Positions 1 through 8,052 of a stretch of DNA of 64,000 nt are shown here, one piece after another. The translations under genes were made by a program, and so were the position numbers. Numbering within the stretch: the first letter of the stretch is position 1; each line of letters opens with the position of its first letter. Source of the stretch: Crocinitomicaceae bacterium (GTDB lineage: Bacteria > Bacteroidota > Bacteroidia > Flavobacteriales_D > Crocinitomicaceae); NCBI GenBank assembly GCA_029252405.1, contig JAQXBM010000072.1, positions 1-64,000 of the forward strand, read 5' to 3'. The notes under the pieces were generated by a model. It saw only the letters and a program-made list of their open reading frames with translations. It ran no database searches and was not told where the DNA came from.

Positions 1-2
1 TC

Positions 3-644
3 CAGCGCAGTTTGGAATTCGCCAAAGAAGAAGACATTCCGATTAACTCTGTGGAAGGGTTCGTCCGCCAGATAGTGGGTTGGCGCGAATTCATTCGTGG
101 AATGTATGAATGCAAAGGACAGTACTCGCGCACGCAAAATCATTGGAAGTTTGACCGAAAAATTCCCGTTTCCTTCTACGAAGGAACAACTGGAATTGAC
201 CCAGTAGATGACGCTATCAAAAAAGTCCTTGAAACAGGATATTGTCACCACATTGAGCGATTAATGGTCCTTGGAAACTTCATGCTTTTGTGTGAATTCC
301 ATCCTGATGAAGTCTACCGCTGGTTCATGGAACTGTTCATTGATGCATACGATTGGGTAATGGTGCCCAATGTGTACGGAATGAGTCAATTCGCAGATGG
401 CGGAACCTTTGCAACGAAACCATACATCGGCGGATCGAATTACATCAAAAAGATGAGTAATTATGGCAAAGGAGATTGGACAGCTACGTGGGATGGACTG
501 TTCTGGCGCTTCATCGACAAACATCAAGATTTCTTCCTGTCCAACCCGCGAATGAGCATGATGGTACACTCCTTCAATAAGATGTCACCCGAAAAGCAAG
601 AAGAACATTTGACAAATGCAGATGATTTTTTGAAGAAGCTTTAA
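3..644 (+). CDS. Cryptochrome/photolyase family protein (FeS-BCP/PhrB-like), 3' part
   Basis: The reading frame is open to the left edge of the window, so this is the C-terminal ~213 residues of a protein whose family is usually about 500 residues. The helical FAD-binding region is recognisable from GWREFIRGMY, HHIERLMVLGNFMLL, DAYDWVMVPNVYGMSQFADG and TKPYIGGSNYIKKMS, the blocks typical of bacterial (6-4) photolyases of the PhrB/FeS-BCP group. These enzymes repair UV photoproducts or act as light sensors using FAD. In the family, four cysteines near these blocks hold a [4Fe-4S] cluster. Here the usual DMxC site reads GIDP and the usual CxxC...ACPF segment reads YGKGDWTATWDG, so no ligand cysteine is in place. 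A cluster-independent relative is likely. Substrate is unknown. Confidence 0.85.
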   Translation, partial: QRSLEFAKEEDIPINSVEGFVRQIVGWREFIRGMYECKGQYSRTQNHWKFDRKIPVSFYEGTTGIDPVDDAIKKVLETGYCHHIERLMVLGNFMLLCEFHPDEVYRWFMELFIDAYDWVMVPNVYGMSQFADGGTFATKPYIGGSNYIKKMSNYGKGDWTATWDGLFWRFIDKHQDFFLSNPRMSMMVHSFNKMSPEKQEEHLTNADDFLKKL

Positions 645-673
645 ATTCGATTGGAATTCAGTAATTTAGATTC

Positions 674-1045
674 ATGACCGACCAAGAAAAATTATACGAA
701 GTATTCGGTGAATTACTCTACGCTATCGCGAAAGCAGATGGAATCATTCAAGACGAAGAAAAAGAAGCACTGAACGAACTGTTGAGTAAGCACTCGTGGG
801 CATCAGAAATCAAATGGTCCTTTGATTACGAAGCGTCCAAAAACTCGACAATTGAAGATACCTATAATAAAGTGATCAATTTTTGTCACAGTTACGGACC
901 GAACCCTGTTTATGAAGAATTCGTCGATGCGATGAAATTTGTCGCGCACGCTTCCGATGGAATTGATGAAGATGAATCGAAAATGATTAACTCCTTTTCT
1001 GCCGATTTGATCGCGCGCTTCCAGAAGGATTTGGATCGGAAATAG
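674..1045 (+). CDS. TerB-like domain protein
   Basis: A 123-residue acidic cytoplasmic protein without signal peptide or membrane segment. The opening stretch LLYAIAKADGIIQDEEKEAL and the later FVAHASDGIDEDESKMI look like the two helical, acidic half-repeats of the TerB/DjlA-like fold, where D/E residues may bind metal. It starts 29 bases after the photolyase stop, so the two may be cotranscribed. Family assignment is by motif recognition only; function in this organism is unknown. Confidence 0.6.
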   Translation: MTDQEKLYEVFGELLYAIAKADGIIQDEEKEALNELLSKHSWASEIKWSFDYEASKNSTIEDTYNKVINFCHSYGPNPVYEEFVDAMKFVAHASDGIDEDESKMINSFSADLIARFQKDLDRK

Positions 1046-1078
1046 CGTATATTGTAGTCAGACCTCAAAAAAGAGATT

Positions 1079-1315
1079 ATGAAAACAATGACTTGCGAAG
1101 AGCTAGGAGGAGCCTGTGGATTGGAATTCCAAGCTGAAACATTCGAAGAAATAGCAGACATGAGCATGAAACATGGAATGGAAATGTTTCTAAAAGCTGA
1201 TGGTCCACACCTTGAAGCAATGGAAGAAATGAAAGCCATGCGCGCAGCGGGAGATGTGAACGAGTGGATGGAACAAAAACGCGCAGAATTCGGCGAGCTC
1301 CCCGAAGACTATTAG
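1079..1315 (+). CDS. DUF1059-like small protein
   Basis: A 78-residue protein beginning MKTMTCEELGGACGLEF, followed by FEEIADMSMKHGMEMF. The pattern of two cysteines, F-A/E-T and a later histidine-containing helix matches the small DUF1059 family, which has no established function. The C-terminal half is Met/Glu/Ala-rich (LEAMEEMKAMRAAGDVNEW) and probably helical. It follows the TerB-like gene by 33 bases on the same strand. Confidence 0.6.
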   Translation: MKTMTCEELGGACGLEFQAETFEEIADMSMKHGMEMFLKADGPHLEAMEEMKAMRAAGDVNEWMEQKRAEFGELPEDY

Positions 1316-1391
1316 TTCAATAAATCATCGAGCGACACTCCCTAAATAAAGCGAAGTGTGTATCTTGTCAGCCGTTACAAGGATCAATATT

Positions 1392-3242
1392 ATGGAAGAC
1401 AACAAAATGCTCGATTATATCAAAGATGTTCTAAAAAATATGCCAGCCGATTGGTTCGCATTAACAACGCATCGTCTAGATATTTACAACGAAAAATTGG
1501 CAAAAACAGAGTTCATTGAGGAATTCGAAGCGCTCTATAAGGCCAACAATTCGGATACATCCGCATTGAGCAATTTGCCAACAGCCTACGATTACATTCG
1601 TTTAGGTCACCCACTTTCCTGCATCTTGGAATGGGTTGTTGGAAACATGAACAACATCGATCCGAAAAACGTCATCAGCTTTTCTTCCAAAACAACTCCA
1701 ATTATTGCGGTTCTGAGAAAGAACTTGGTGGACGGAAAAAACACACAGATTGCATTCACTGGAGAGCTCCCAGAAATGTTTGATGCTGAAGCATTGAAAG
1801 CTGTATACGGCTTCAATTTCGATTTGAAAAAAGTAGACAGCATTGCTGATCTCGAAAATGATCAATACAACGGAAGTACAGTTTTCGTTTCACACCAAGA
1901 CGATATGAACGCACTCCAGCTTTCATCAAACATCGATTTCTATATTGGATTACACGCTCAATTGGGAAGTATCCTTCTCGTTAATGGTGAGGAAAATGAA
2001 AGCTACGTCTCGGAAATTCAACATGTTCGTAGACGAGAAACGATTGCAATGACTCCTGCAAACTCTTTGAGCGCTTTAAGACTGATGGCTGATAAAAATT
2101 ACACGCATTCGATCACAAGTGATATTCCAAAAGACAAAGAAATCGTTCACGCTTGTATCAAAGAAATTACGGGTACGAACTCGGAACTTTTGGTTGCATC
2201 GAGCGGATTGTCCATGCAGTATGGAATCATGATGGGGCTCATTGAACACGCTCTCGAAAATCACTCTGGAAAGGCCATTCGATTTGTAGTTCCCCCAAAT
2301 TGCTATGGTGGAACGAACGATCAAGCCAGACGCGTTGCTGCCACCCGCGACAATGTTTCTGTAGTAGATTTACCTGTTGATGGCGACCACAACATGGTGG
2401 AAAGTGTTGATCTCGTTTTGGACCAAATTGCCAAGGAAGATGCAATAGCATATATTATTGCTGAGATCCCAACGAATCCGCGTGTAGAAGTTCCCGACCT
2501 CATCAAGTTAAAAGAAGCATTGAGTGCTAAACGCAAAACCGCGACTGGCGAAGTTGCCGTCGATCCTGTTTTTATATTGGATCAAACATTTTGTCCAAAT
2601 GTTCACTTTTTAGGAGAGGGCGAGATTCTATCTACTGTTCGAACGATTTCTTACGTGAGTGGATCGAAATTTCCAAGTGGTGGACATTGCACAGCAGGTT
2701 ACTGCGTCGGAAACGATTTGACCAAAAACTTACTAAACAAAATAGGAAAGCACCTCACACTTTGCGACAACAGAGCGCGAAATCTTCAGATGGAAATCTT
2801 GGCAAAACAATTGCCTTCAATGGTTCAGCGCATTGCTGATGCATACAAGAATACACGCGAATTTGTCAATTTCATTCAAGAGACTTTGCCTGATGCTAAA
2901 ATCAATTTTGTGTCTGAAGAATTGGCTAAAGAAGGTTTTACGCCATCCGTATTTTCACTGGATTTACCAACAATAGGGAACACTGATGAAGAACGAGAAA
3001 CATACAAACGAGCGCTCAATCATAAGTTGATCAACATGATGATTACGCGCATTCCAAATGAGAGCAAGTACTGCGTGAGCTACGGTCAACTGAAAGGATG
3101 TTACTGGACAATTCCCGCAACATCAACACAAGGAACTACCAAAGAAGGAGATAAAGATTACATTGCTCGTGTTGCGATTTCACCTGATTTGGATTTGGAA
3201 TTGCACAAGCAAGTTTTTGCTGATTTTGTAAAAGAGATTTAA
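1392..3242 (+). CDS. Cys/Met-metabolism-type PLP-dependent enzyme, long form
   Basis: A 616-residue protein. The C-terminal ~400 residues resemble the trans-sulfuration (cystathionine gamma-synthase/lyase) PLP fold: PPNCYGGTNDQARR, EIPTNPRVEVPDL, ILDQTFCPN and the probable PLP lysine K426 in YVSGSKFPSGGHC. About 200 N-terminal residues precede this, so it is clearly longer than the ~400-residue family norm. An earlier in-frame ATG at 1356 exists, but MEDNKM at 1392 is preferred: the earlier one overlaps the likely promoter (TATCTTGT near 1361) and adds a poor 12-residue leader. Substrate is not predictable. The lipoprotein gene follows one base after the stop. Confidence 0.75.
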   Translation: MEDNKMLDYIKDVLKNMPADWFALTTHRLDIYNEKLAKTEFIEEFEALYKANNSDTSALSNLPTAYDYIRLGHPLSCILEWVVGNMNNIDPKNVISFSSKTTPIIAVLRKNLVDGKNTQIAFTGELPEMFDAEALKAVYGFNFDLKKVDSIADLENDQYNGSTVFVSHQDDMNALQLSSNIDFYIGLHAQLGSILLVNGEENESYVSEIQHVRRRETIAMTPANSLSALRLMADKNYTHSITSDIPKDKEIVHACIKEITGTNSELLVASSGLSMQYGIMMGLIEHALENHSGKAIRFVVPPNCYGGTNDQARRVAATRDNVSVVDLPVDGDHNMVESVDLVLDQIAKEDAIAYIIAEIPTNPRVEVPDLIKLKEALSAKRKTATGEVAVDPVFILDQTFCPNVHFLGEGEILSTVRTISYVSGSKFPSGGHCTAGYCVGNDLTKNLLNKIGKHLTLCDNRARNLQMEILAKQLPSMVQRIADAYKNTREFVNFIQETLPDAKINFVSEELAKEGFTPSVFSLDLPTIGNTDEERETYKRALNHKLINMMITRIPNESKYCVSYGQLKGCYWTIPATSTQGTTKEGDKDYIARVAISPDLDLELHKQVFADFVKEI

Positions 3243-3243
3243 G

Positions 3244-3951
3244 ATGAGATTTTTTGTCATAGCATGCACTTTCGCCCTCTTGACGGCTTCCTGCGCCAAG
3301 AGCACGTTTAGCTATGGCGAAGGAATGTGCAACTATGTTGGAAAGTACGACCCAAAGAAAATCAGTGAGGCCGAACTTCAAAACACCCTCGACCTTCTAA
3401 TTTTTTCACCTTACCCTGAAACCAGATGCACGGCTTGGGAGTTGGATGAAATTGAAGAATTAGATCTCAATGCACTCGAAGAAGAATGCAACACTAAATT
3501 GACTCAATTTGAAACCTTGAGCTTTCCAAACACCGAAAATATTGTTCGATTAAAGGAAAGCAGAATTCGAGAACTCAACGAGAGATGCGCCCTAAAAATG
3601 CTCACGATCATTGCATATGACAATCCCGACACCTTGATGAGTTTTGCTACCAATGATCCACAAGTAAACCTCTTTCGAAATGGTTTGATTAAAGGCGGTG
3701 ACACTTTGGTTGAAGCATGGCGCGAAGTGGTGCGCATTCAGAAATCAAGAAATGCACGCCCAGAGCGAATCCAAGCCGAATTTGAAGAACAATTCAACTC
3801 GCCAGAGAAATTGGAATACGCGCAACTCGCTGTTATGATGTTTGGGTGGTGGAATCATGCTAATCACATCATATATACCACTCCCACAGAGTACTACGCA
3901 GGACAATTTGAATTACTTTTTTCCAAGGTCGAAGAAGATTGCGATTTTTAG
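3244..3951 (+). CDS. Putative lipoprotein, unknown function
   Basis: A 235-residue protein with a short hydrophobic leader ending in the lipobox LTASC (Cys17), so it is probably lipidated by signal peptidase II and envelope-anchored. The rest is acidic and helical with several cysteines; no known domain recognised. It starts one base after the stop of the PLP enzyme, indicating translational coupling, although there is no obvious functional link. Confidence 0.6.
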   Translation: MRFFVIACTFALLTASCAKSTFSYGEGMCNYVGKYDPKKISEAELQNTLDLLIFSPYPETRCTAWELDEIEELDLNALEEECNTKLTQFETLSFPNTENIVRLKESRIRELNERCALKMLTIIAYDNPDTLMSFATNDPQVNLFRNGLIKGGDTLVEAWREVVRIQKSRNARPERIQAEFEEQFNSPEKLEYAQLAVMMFGWWNHANHIIYTTPTEYYAGQFELLFSKVEEDCDF

Positions 3952-3994
3952 TTTCCCTTATTCTTATTTGAGTATCTTCAAGCAAAAATTTACC

Positions 3995-4711
3995 ATGAAA
4001 AAAGCATTATTTACTGCGGCTGTGTTGTCGCTTAGTTTGAGCGCTACAGCTCAATCATTCTCTGTCCCACTTGATGGATTCTCAAAGAAAAAAACGTCTT
4101 ACCTACACATGGAGGATGGAACCGTTTCTGAAGGTCTACTTGGTGGATTCAAACGTGCCAAAGGGCAAATTGAAACTGTGAAGATGAAAAGCGAAAGCGG
4201 CGGAAAAATTAAAATTGATCCAGTGAAAATCAAGTTCATGTACATTCCACCAAGTGCGCTTGGGAAATTGTCAGCAGCAAATGATCGTGCCGGAAACTTG
4301 AAAAAATGGGATGCTCCTTCGAACATGGATTCTACCCTAATGGGAAAAGGATACGTGTACTTCGAGAAAATGACAACTCAAATTAAGAAGAAGAAAACAG
4401 AAGATTTGATGCTTCAAATGCTTAACACTTCATTCTCTAGCAAGATCAAAGTATTCTATGATCCATTCGCGAAAGAAACGATAGGTCTAGAAGTTGGAGG
4501 TGTTACTGTTGCAGGTGGTTTGGATAAATCATACTACGTTCAAAAAGTAGGGTCTACAGATCCGGCTTACAAGCTTGAGAAAAAGAACTACAAAGAGCAA
4601 TTCTCAGTACTTTTTGGTGATTGCGATGAGTTCGTGGCAAAGTTTGGTGATAAAATCAAATGGTCTGATCTTGAAACACATATTTACGAATACACGCAAA
4701 TGTGCGAGTAA
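3995..4711 (+). CDS. Secreted protein of unknown function
   Basis: A 238-residue protein with a clear Sec signal peptide (MKKALFTAAVLSLSLSATAQ) followed by a basic, lysine-rich mature region. The open frame continues upstream to 3842, but that would run into the previous lipoprotein gene; the ATG at 3995 gives a perfect signal peptide. TATCTTCA at about 3972, ~17 bases before the start, is a weak Bacteroidota -7-like box. No T9SS tail or known domain was recognised. A strong terminator follows at 4731. Confidence 0.65.
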   Translation: MKKALFTAAVLSLSLSATAQSFSVPLDGFSKKKTSYLHMEDGTVSEGLLGGFKRAKGQIETVKMKSESGGKIKIDPVKIKFMYIPPSALGKLSAANDRAGNLKKWDAPSNMDSTLMGKGYVYFEKMTTQIKKKKTEDLMLQMLNTSFSSKIKVFYDPFAKETIGLEVGGVTVAGGLDKSYYVQKVGSTDPAYKLEKKNYKEQFSVLFGDCDEFVAKFGDKIKWSDLETHIYEYTQMCE

Positions 4712-4730
4712 TCGTGATTGAAATGATAAG

Positions 4731-4756
4731 AAAAGCAGCTCTCGGGCTGCTTTTTT
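4731..4756 (+). terminator. Rho-independent terminator
   Basis: Perfect 9-bp stem AAAAGCAGC/GCTGCTTTT with loop TCTCGG, running into a T tract. It lies 20 bases after the stop of the secreted protein gene and separates it from the TPR protein gene. Confidence 0.85.
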
Positions 4757-4831
4757 GTTACTCCTAAGTTTTTCTGCATTACAGAATAGCACTTAATTTA
4801 ATTCTGTATCTTGATATCACATCCTATAGCT

Positions 4832-5953
4832 ATGAAAAAACTCCTGTTCCTTTTCGTTCTGATTTTCAATGTAACAGCCAGTCACGCCTGCTTGAATTAT
4901 TACTATTCCATAGACAATCAAGGTCACTTCCATGATGGGGAAGCCGAAGATTTGCGTCGTGCATTCAACACGAATTTCAACACGTCACGATTAGAAAAGA
5001 ACCTCAAGAAACTCCAACTCAAACTGGAAGCGAGTAAGGATTACAAATTACTTTCTGACTACGCTGTTCTTTTGTTGAAGGCAGGAAAAACAGCAATTGC
5101 ATTGGATATCTTGGAACAGCTATCGTTGAAACACCCGAACGATTATCAAATTGCGGCGAACTTAGGGACGGCATATGAGCTTTCCGGTAATAATGAAAAG
5201 GCGCTGGAATACATCAAACGCGGAATTGAATTGAACCCCGATTCTCACGGAGGAAGTGAGTGGGTGCACGTGAAATTGTTAGAAGCGAAACTTAAGCTTG
5301 CGGATGATCCTTCTTATCTCGACAGCATTACTGTGCTCAATCTGACGGAAGCGCAAAAGAAGGATAAAAAAGTGCGGGACCAATTGACGATCCAAATTCG
5401 AGAGCGCTTTCCATTTTGCAAAGGCCCAGACCCAATCATGGCGAGTCTGCTTATTGATTTAGGCGATTGCTACGCAAATACCGTCTCACTTGAATTCGCA
5501 AAAGCGTCTTACGAAATCGCGAAACACTATTACAAGGCCTCAGACGACATTGTTGATCCGAAAATCGATGAGGCAAAGTACATGCTTCGGCAGTACATCG
5601 GAGTAACTTTAGATGCACGTAGACTGCGCATGGAAAGTGAACATCGCGAAGGCGAGCACAACAGAATGTCTCAAATTCGCTATCAAAAACTCCTCGACGA
5701 CAACAATCCTTCTGAATACGAAATCGACTGGTCGAATGTGCAATCCAACGCAGATACACTTCTTGCCCTTGCGGAGATCGAACGTGTGATTCCTGAACCC
5801 GAGGAAGTCGAGGAGGAAATTGCTCCTCAACCTGAAAAGAAGGCGAACCCCGATAAAAAAGAATCCAGTAGTCTTAATTGGATTTACTTCTTGATTGCTG
5901 GAGTTGCAGTTGGCGGTGGTGCCATCTATCTCTACTCCAGAAGGAAAAAGTAG
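4832..5953 (+). CDS. TPR-repeat envelope protein
   Basis: 373 residues. A signal peptide (MKKLLFLFVLIFNVTASHA) is followed by TPR-like helix pairs (for example AIALDILEQLSLKHPNDYQI and ALEYIKRGIELNPDS), an acidic/Pro linker (EPEEVEEEIAPQPEKKANP) and a C-terminal membrane helix LNWIYFLIAGVAVGGGAIYL ending RRKK. It is probably anchored with the TPR part outside the cytoplasm. TPRs mediate protein contacts; partners are unknown. The ATG at 4832 is chosen over an in-frame ATG at 4811 because it begins the signal peptide exactly. It is convergent with the next gene, leaving 3 bases between the stops. Confidence 0.7.
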   Translation: MKKLLFLFVLIFNVTASHACLNYYYSIDNQGHFHDGEAEDLRRAFNTNFNTSRLEKNLKKLQLKLEASKDYKLLSDYAVLLLKAGKTAIALDILEQLSLKHPNDYQIAANLGTAYELSGNNEKALEYIKRGIELNPDSHGGSEWVHVKLLEAKLKLADDPSYLDSITVLNLTEAQKKDKKVRDQLTIQIRERFPFCKGPDPIMASLLIDLGDCYANTVSLEFAKASYEIAKHYYKASDDIVDPKIDEAKYMLRQYIGVTLDARRLRMESEHREGEHNRMSQIRYQKLLDDNNPSEYEIDWSNVQSNADTLLALAEIERVIPEPEEVEEEIAPQPEKKANPDKKESSSLNWIYFLIAGVAVGGGAIYLYSRRKK

Positions 5954-5956
5954 GGA

Positions 5957-6283
5957 CTATTGTTGTCCTTCCGCTCGGAAATTGAACTTGTATCGGTACA
6001 CTTTTGATGCTTTTGACTCAGAATCGATGTCCATCTCTTCCAATTTATTAACGATGAGTTGACGAAGCTCTTTTGAACCAACGGCTCCCAAAATTTCAAT
6101 CTCTCCATTGACGATTTTGAACTTCACGACTACATAGTTCTTGTGTACTTTCGATAAGTTCAACTGACTTGCATCAAGCTTCAACTTGCGATTGATTTCC
6201 TTAAATAATTTCGGGTTTTCTCCGGCAAAACTTGCACTTACTGAAATCAAACTTAAAACGATAATTGCGATTAACTTTTTCAT
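5957..6283 (-). CDS. Small secreted protein
   Basis: A 108-residue protein with signal peptide MKKLIAIIVLSLISVSASFA. The mature part contains NYVVVKFKIVNGEIEILGAVG, a pattern common in small secreted Bacteroidota proteins of unknown function. No catalytic motif is visible. The gene is monocistronic, divergent from kynU and convergent with the TPR gene. Confidence 0.65.
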   Translation of the reverse strand: MKKLIAIIVLSLISVSASFAGENPKLFKEINRKLKLDASQLNLSKVHKNYVVVKFKIVNGEIEILGAVGSKELRQLIVNKLEEMDIDSESKASKVYRYKFNFRAEGQQ

Positions 6284-6470
6284 GTTATTGGTTTTAAACT
6301 GTTATATCCGTAAGACATCAATCGCCGTTTTAAGTTACACTTCAGTCCAATTTAATACATGAATGGAAATTCCAAATGACAAGTGGTATTCTGATTTGAT
6401 TGAATTGCTGACACCATTTTTCGAAATGAACTCACGAAGTAAAACTGACCTACCCTCTCCACATTTTACG

Positions 6471-6478
6471 TATCTTTG
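6471..6478 (+). promoter_or_regulatory. -7 promoter element upstream of kynU
   Basis: TATCTTTG matches the Bacteroidota -7 consensus TAnnTTTG and lies 32 bases before the kynU ATG. No clear -33 TTG was found at the usual spacing. Confidence 0.55.
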
Positions 6479-6510
6479 GATGATCAAAACAACTCGATAA
6501 AAAACGCACA

Positions 6511-7788
6511 ATGTCATACCAGAATACACTGGAATTTGCGAGAGAAATGGACCAACAGGATCCACTCAAATCATTCAGAGAGCAATTTTTCTTCCCTACG
6601 TTTCATGAAAAAGAAGTCGTTTACTTCACCGGTAACTCACTTGGTTTACAGCCTAAAACAACCGCTTCTTATATTCAAGAAGAACTAGATGCTTGGGCAA
6701 AATATGGTGTGGAAGGACACTTTTTGGCGAAAAAACCATGGTTCGCTTATCACGAAGAGTTGACCCAAAAGACAGCAAATATTGTTGGGGCGAAACCCGA
6801 AGAAGTCGTGGTGATGCACTCATTAACAACCAATCTTCACCTAATGATGGTCTCTTTTTATCGACCTGAAGGAAAACGAACGAAGATTATTTGCGAAGCA
6901 AAGGCGTTCCCAAGTGATGCTTATGCACTCGAATCACAAGTGAAATTTCACGGACTGGATGTCAATGAGCATTTGGTGGAAGTTGCACCTCGAGAAGGAG
7001 AACATTTGATTCGCGAAGAAGACGTCCTTGCAAAAATTGCTGAAGTTGGCGACGAGCTTGCAATGGTCATGATTGGTGGTGTAAATTACTACACAGGACA
7101 ATTGTTCGACATGGAAAAAATCACTGCGGCAGGACATGCCGTTGGAGCAACTGTCGGTTGGGATTTAGCACACGCTGCGGGAAACATCAACTTAAAACTC
7201 CACGATTGGGGGGTAGATTTCGCGGCATGGTGTGGATACAAATACTTGAACTCTTCACCCGGAGGTGTTTCTGGAGTCTTTGTGCACGAACGTCACGCGG
7301 ATAAACCAGAACTTCCACGATTTGCAGGATGGTGGGGTTACGACAAAGACACACGTTTTCAAATGGAGCCTGGATTCAAACCGATGCACGGAGCAGAAGG
7401 ATGGCAGTTGAGTAATGCTCCCGTTCTTGGAATGGCAGCTCACTTAGCTTCACTCGACATTTTTGAAGCGGCAGGAATGGATAAAATTGGCGAGAAAAGA
7501 GATAAGATTACGGCATTTTTAGAATTCGTAATTCAGGATATTTCCACTCGTAATGCTGATCGCTGTACCTTCGAAATCATTACGCCAAGTGATAAAAACT
7601 ACCGAGGAGCTCAGTTATCTATCCTGGCTCACGGTCAAGGGAAAGCTCTTTTTGATGAATTGACAAAACTTGGTGTCATTGCTGATTGGCGCGAACCAAA
7701 CGTAATTCGAATTGCCCCTGCTCCACTTTACAATTCCTACGAAGATTGCTTCCGATTTGGAGAGTGCTTGGAAAACGCCATCCAATAA
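6511..7788 (+). CDS. kynU: Kynureninase
   Basis: A 425-residue PLP enzyme that splits L-kynurenine or 3-hydroxykynurenine into (3-hydroxy)anthranilate and alanine. Family blocks seen: YFTGNSLGLQPKT near the N terminus, GVEGHFLAKKPWFAYHE, VGWDLAHAAGN and WCGYKYLNSSPGG, with K244 as the PLP lysine. Length is normal for bacterial KynU. It is followed by a small membrane protein gene and kmo on the same strand, indicating a kynurenine-to-NAD (or tryptophan degradation) operon; nadD is elsewhere in the window at 15.5 kb. Confidence 0.97.
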   Translation: MSYQNTLEFAREMDQQDPLKSFREQFFFPTFHEKEVVYFTGNSLGLQPKTTASYIQEELDAWAKYGVEGHFLAKKPWFAYHEELTQKTANIVGAKPEEVVVMHSLTTNLHLMMVSFYRPEGKRTKIICEAKAFPSDAYALESQVKFHGLDVNEHLVEVAPREGEHLIREEDVLAKIAEVGDELAMVMIGGVNYYTGQLFDMEKITAAGHAVGATVGWDLAHAAGNINLKLHDWGVDFAAWCGYKYLNSSPGGVSGVFVHERHADKPELPRFAGWWGYDKDTRFQMEPGFKPMHGAEGWQLSNAPVLGMAAHLASLDIFEAAGMDKIGEKRDKITAFLEFVIQDISTRNADRCTFEIITPSDKNYRGAQLSILAHGQGKALFDELTKLGVIADWREPNVIRIAPAPLYNSYEDCFRFGECLENAIQ

Positions 7789-7825
7789 AGAATTTGTAAC
7801 TTTAAGCAAGAAAAAATAATACTTT

Positions 7826-8050
7826 ATGTACGACGAAGCAGCTGTCCAATTATTGATCAAAGCGAAATACGCTGGAGCAATGGCAGATACCTCAACGTAC
7901 ATGAACATGGTGATGCAAGCTGGCGCAGTTCTAATTGGCGGCATCGTCATTTGGCGAATGAGTGCTCGCTTTCACAAAAAGAAAGTCGCACAACGTCAGC
8001 GAAACAATTATTTTGAAACAACATATTCCCGTAACTGGAAAAGAAAATAA
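7826..8050 (+). CDS. Small membrane protein in kynurenine operon
   Basis: 74 residues, with one predicted membrane helix (MVMQAGAVLIGGIVIWRM) and a strongly basic C-terminal tail (RFHKKKVAQRQRNNYFETT). It sits 37 bases after kynU and 2 bases before kmo, so it is almost certainly cotranscribed and translationally coupled. No family recognised. Its position suggests a role tied to KMO, such as membrane tethering, but that is inference only. Confidence 0.65.
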   Translation: MYDEAAVQLLIKAKYAGAMADTSTYMNMVMQAGAVLIGGIVIWRMSARFHKKKVAQRQRNNYFETTYSRNWKRK

Positions 8051-8052
8051 GC

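Noticed and set aside
1356-1391. Upstream start MCILSAVTRINI for the PLP enzyme
   Set aside because: It overlaps the likely promoter box and adds residues not expected in the family; ATG 1392 is a better start.
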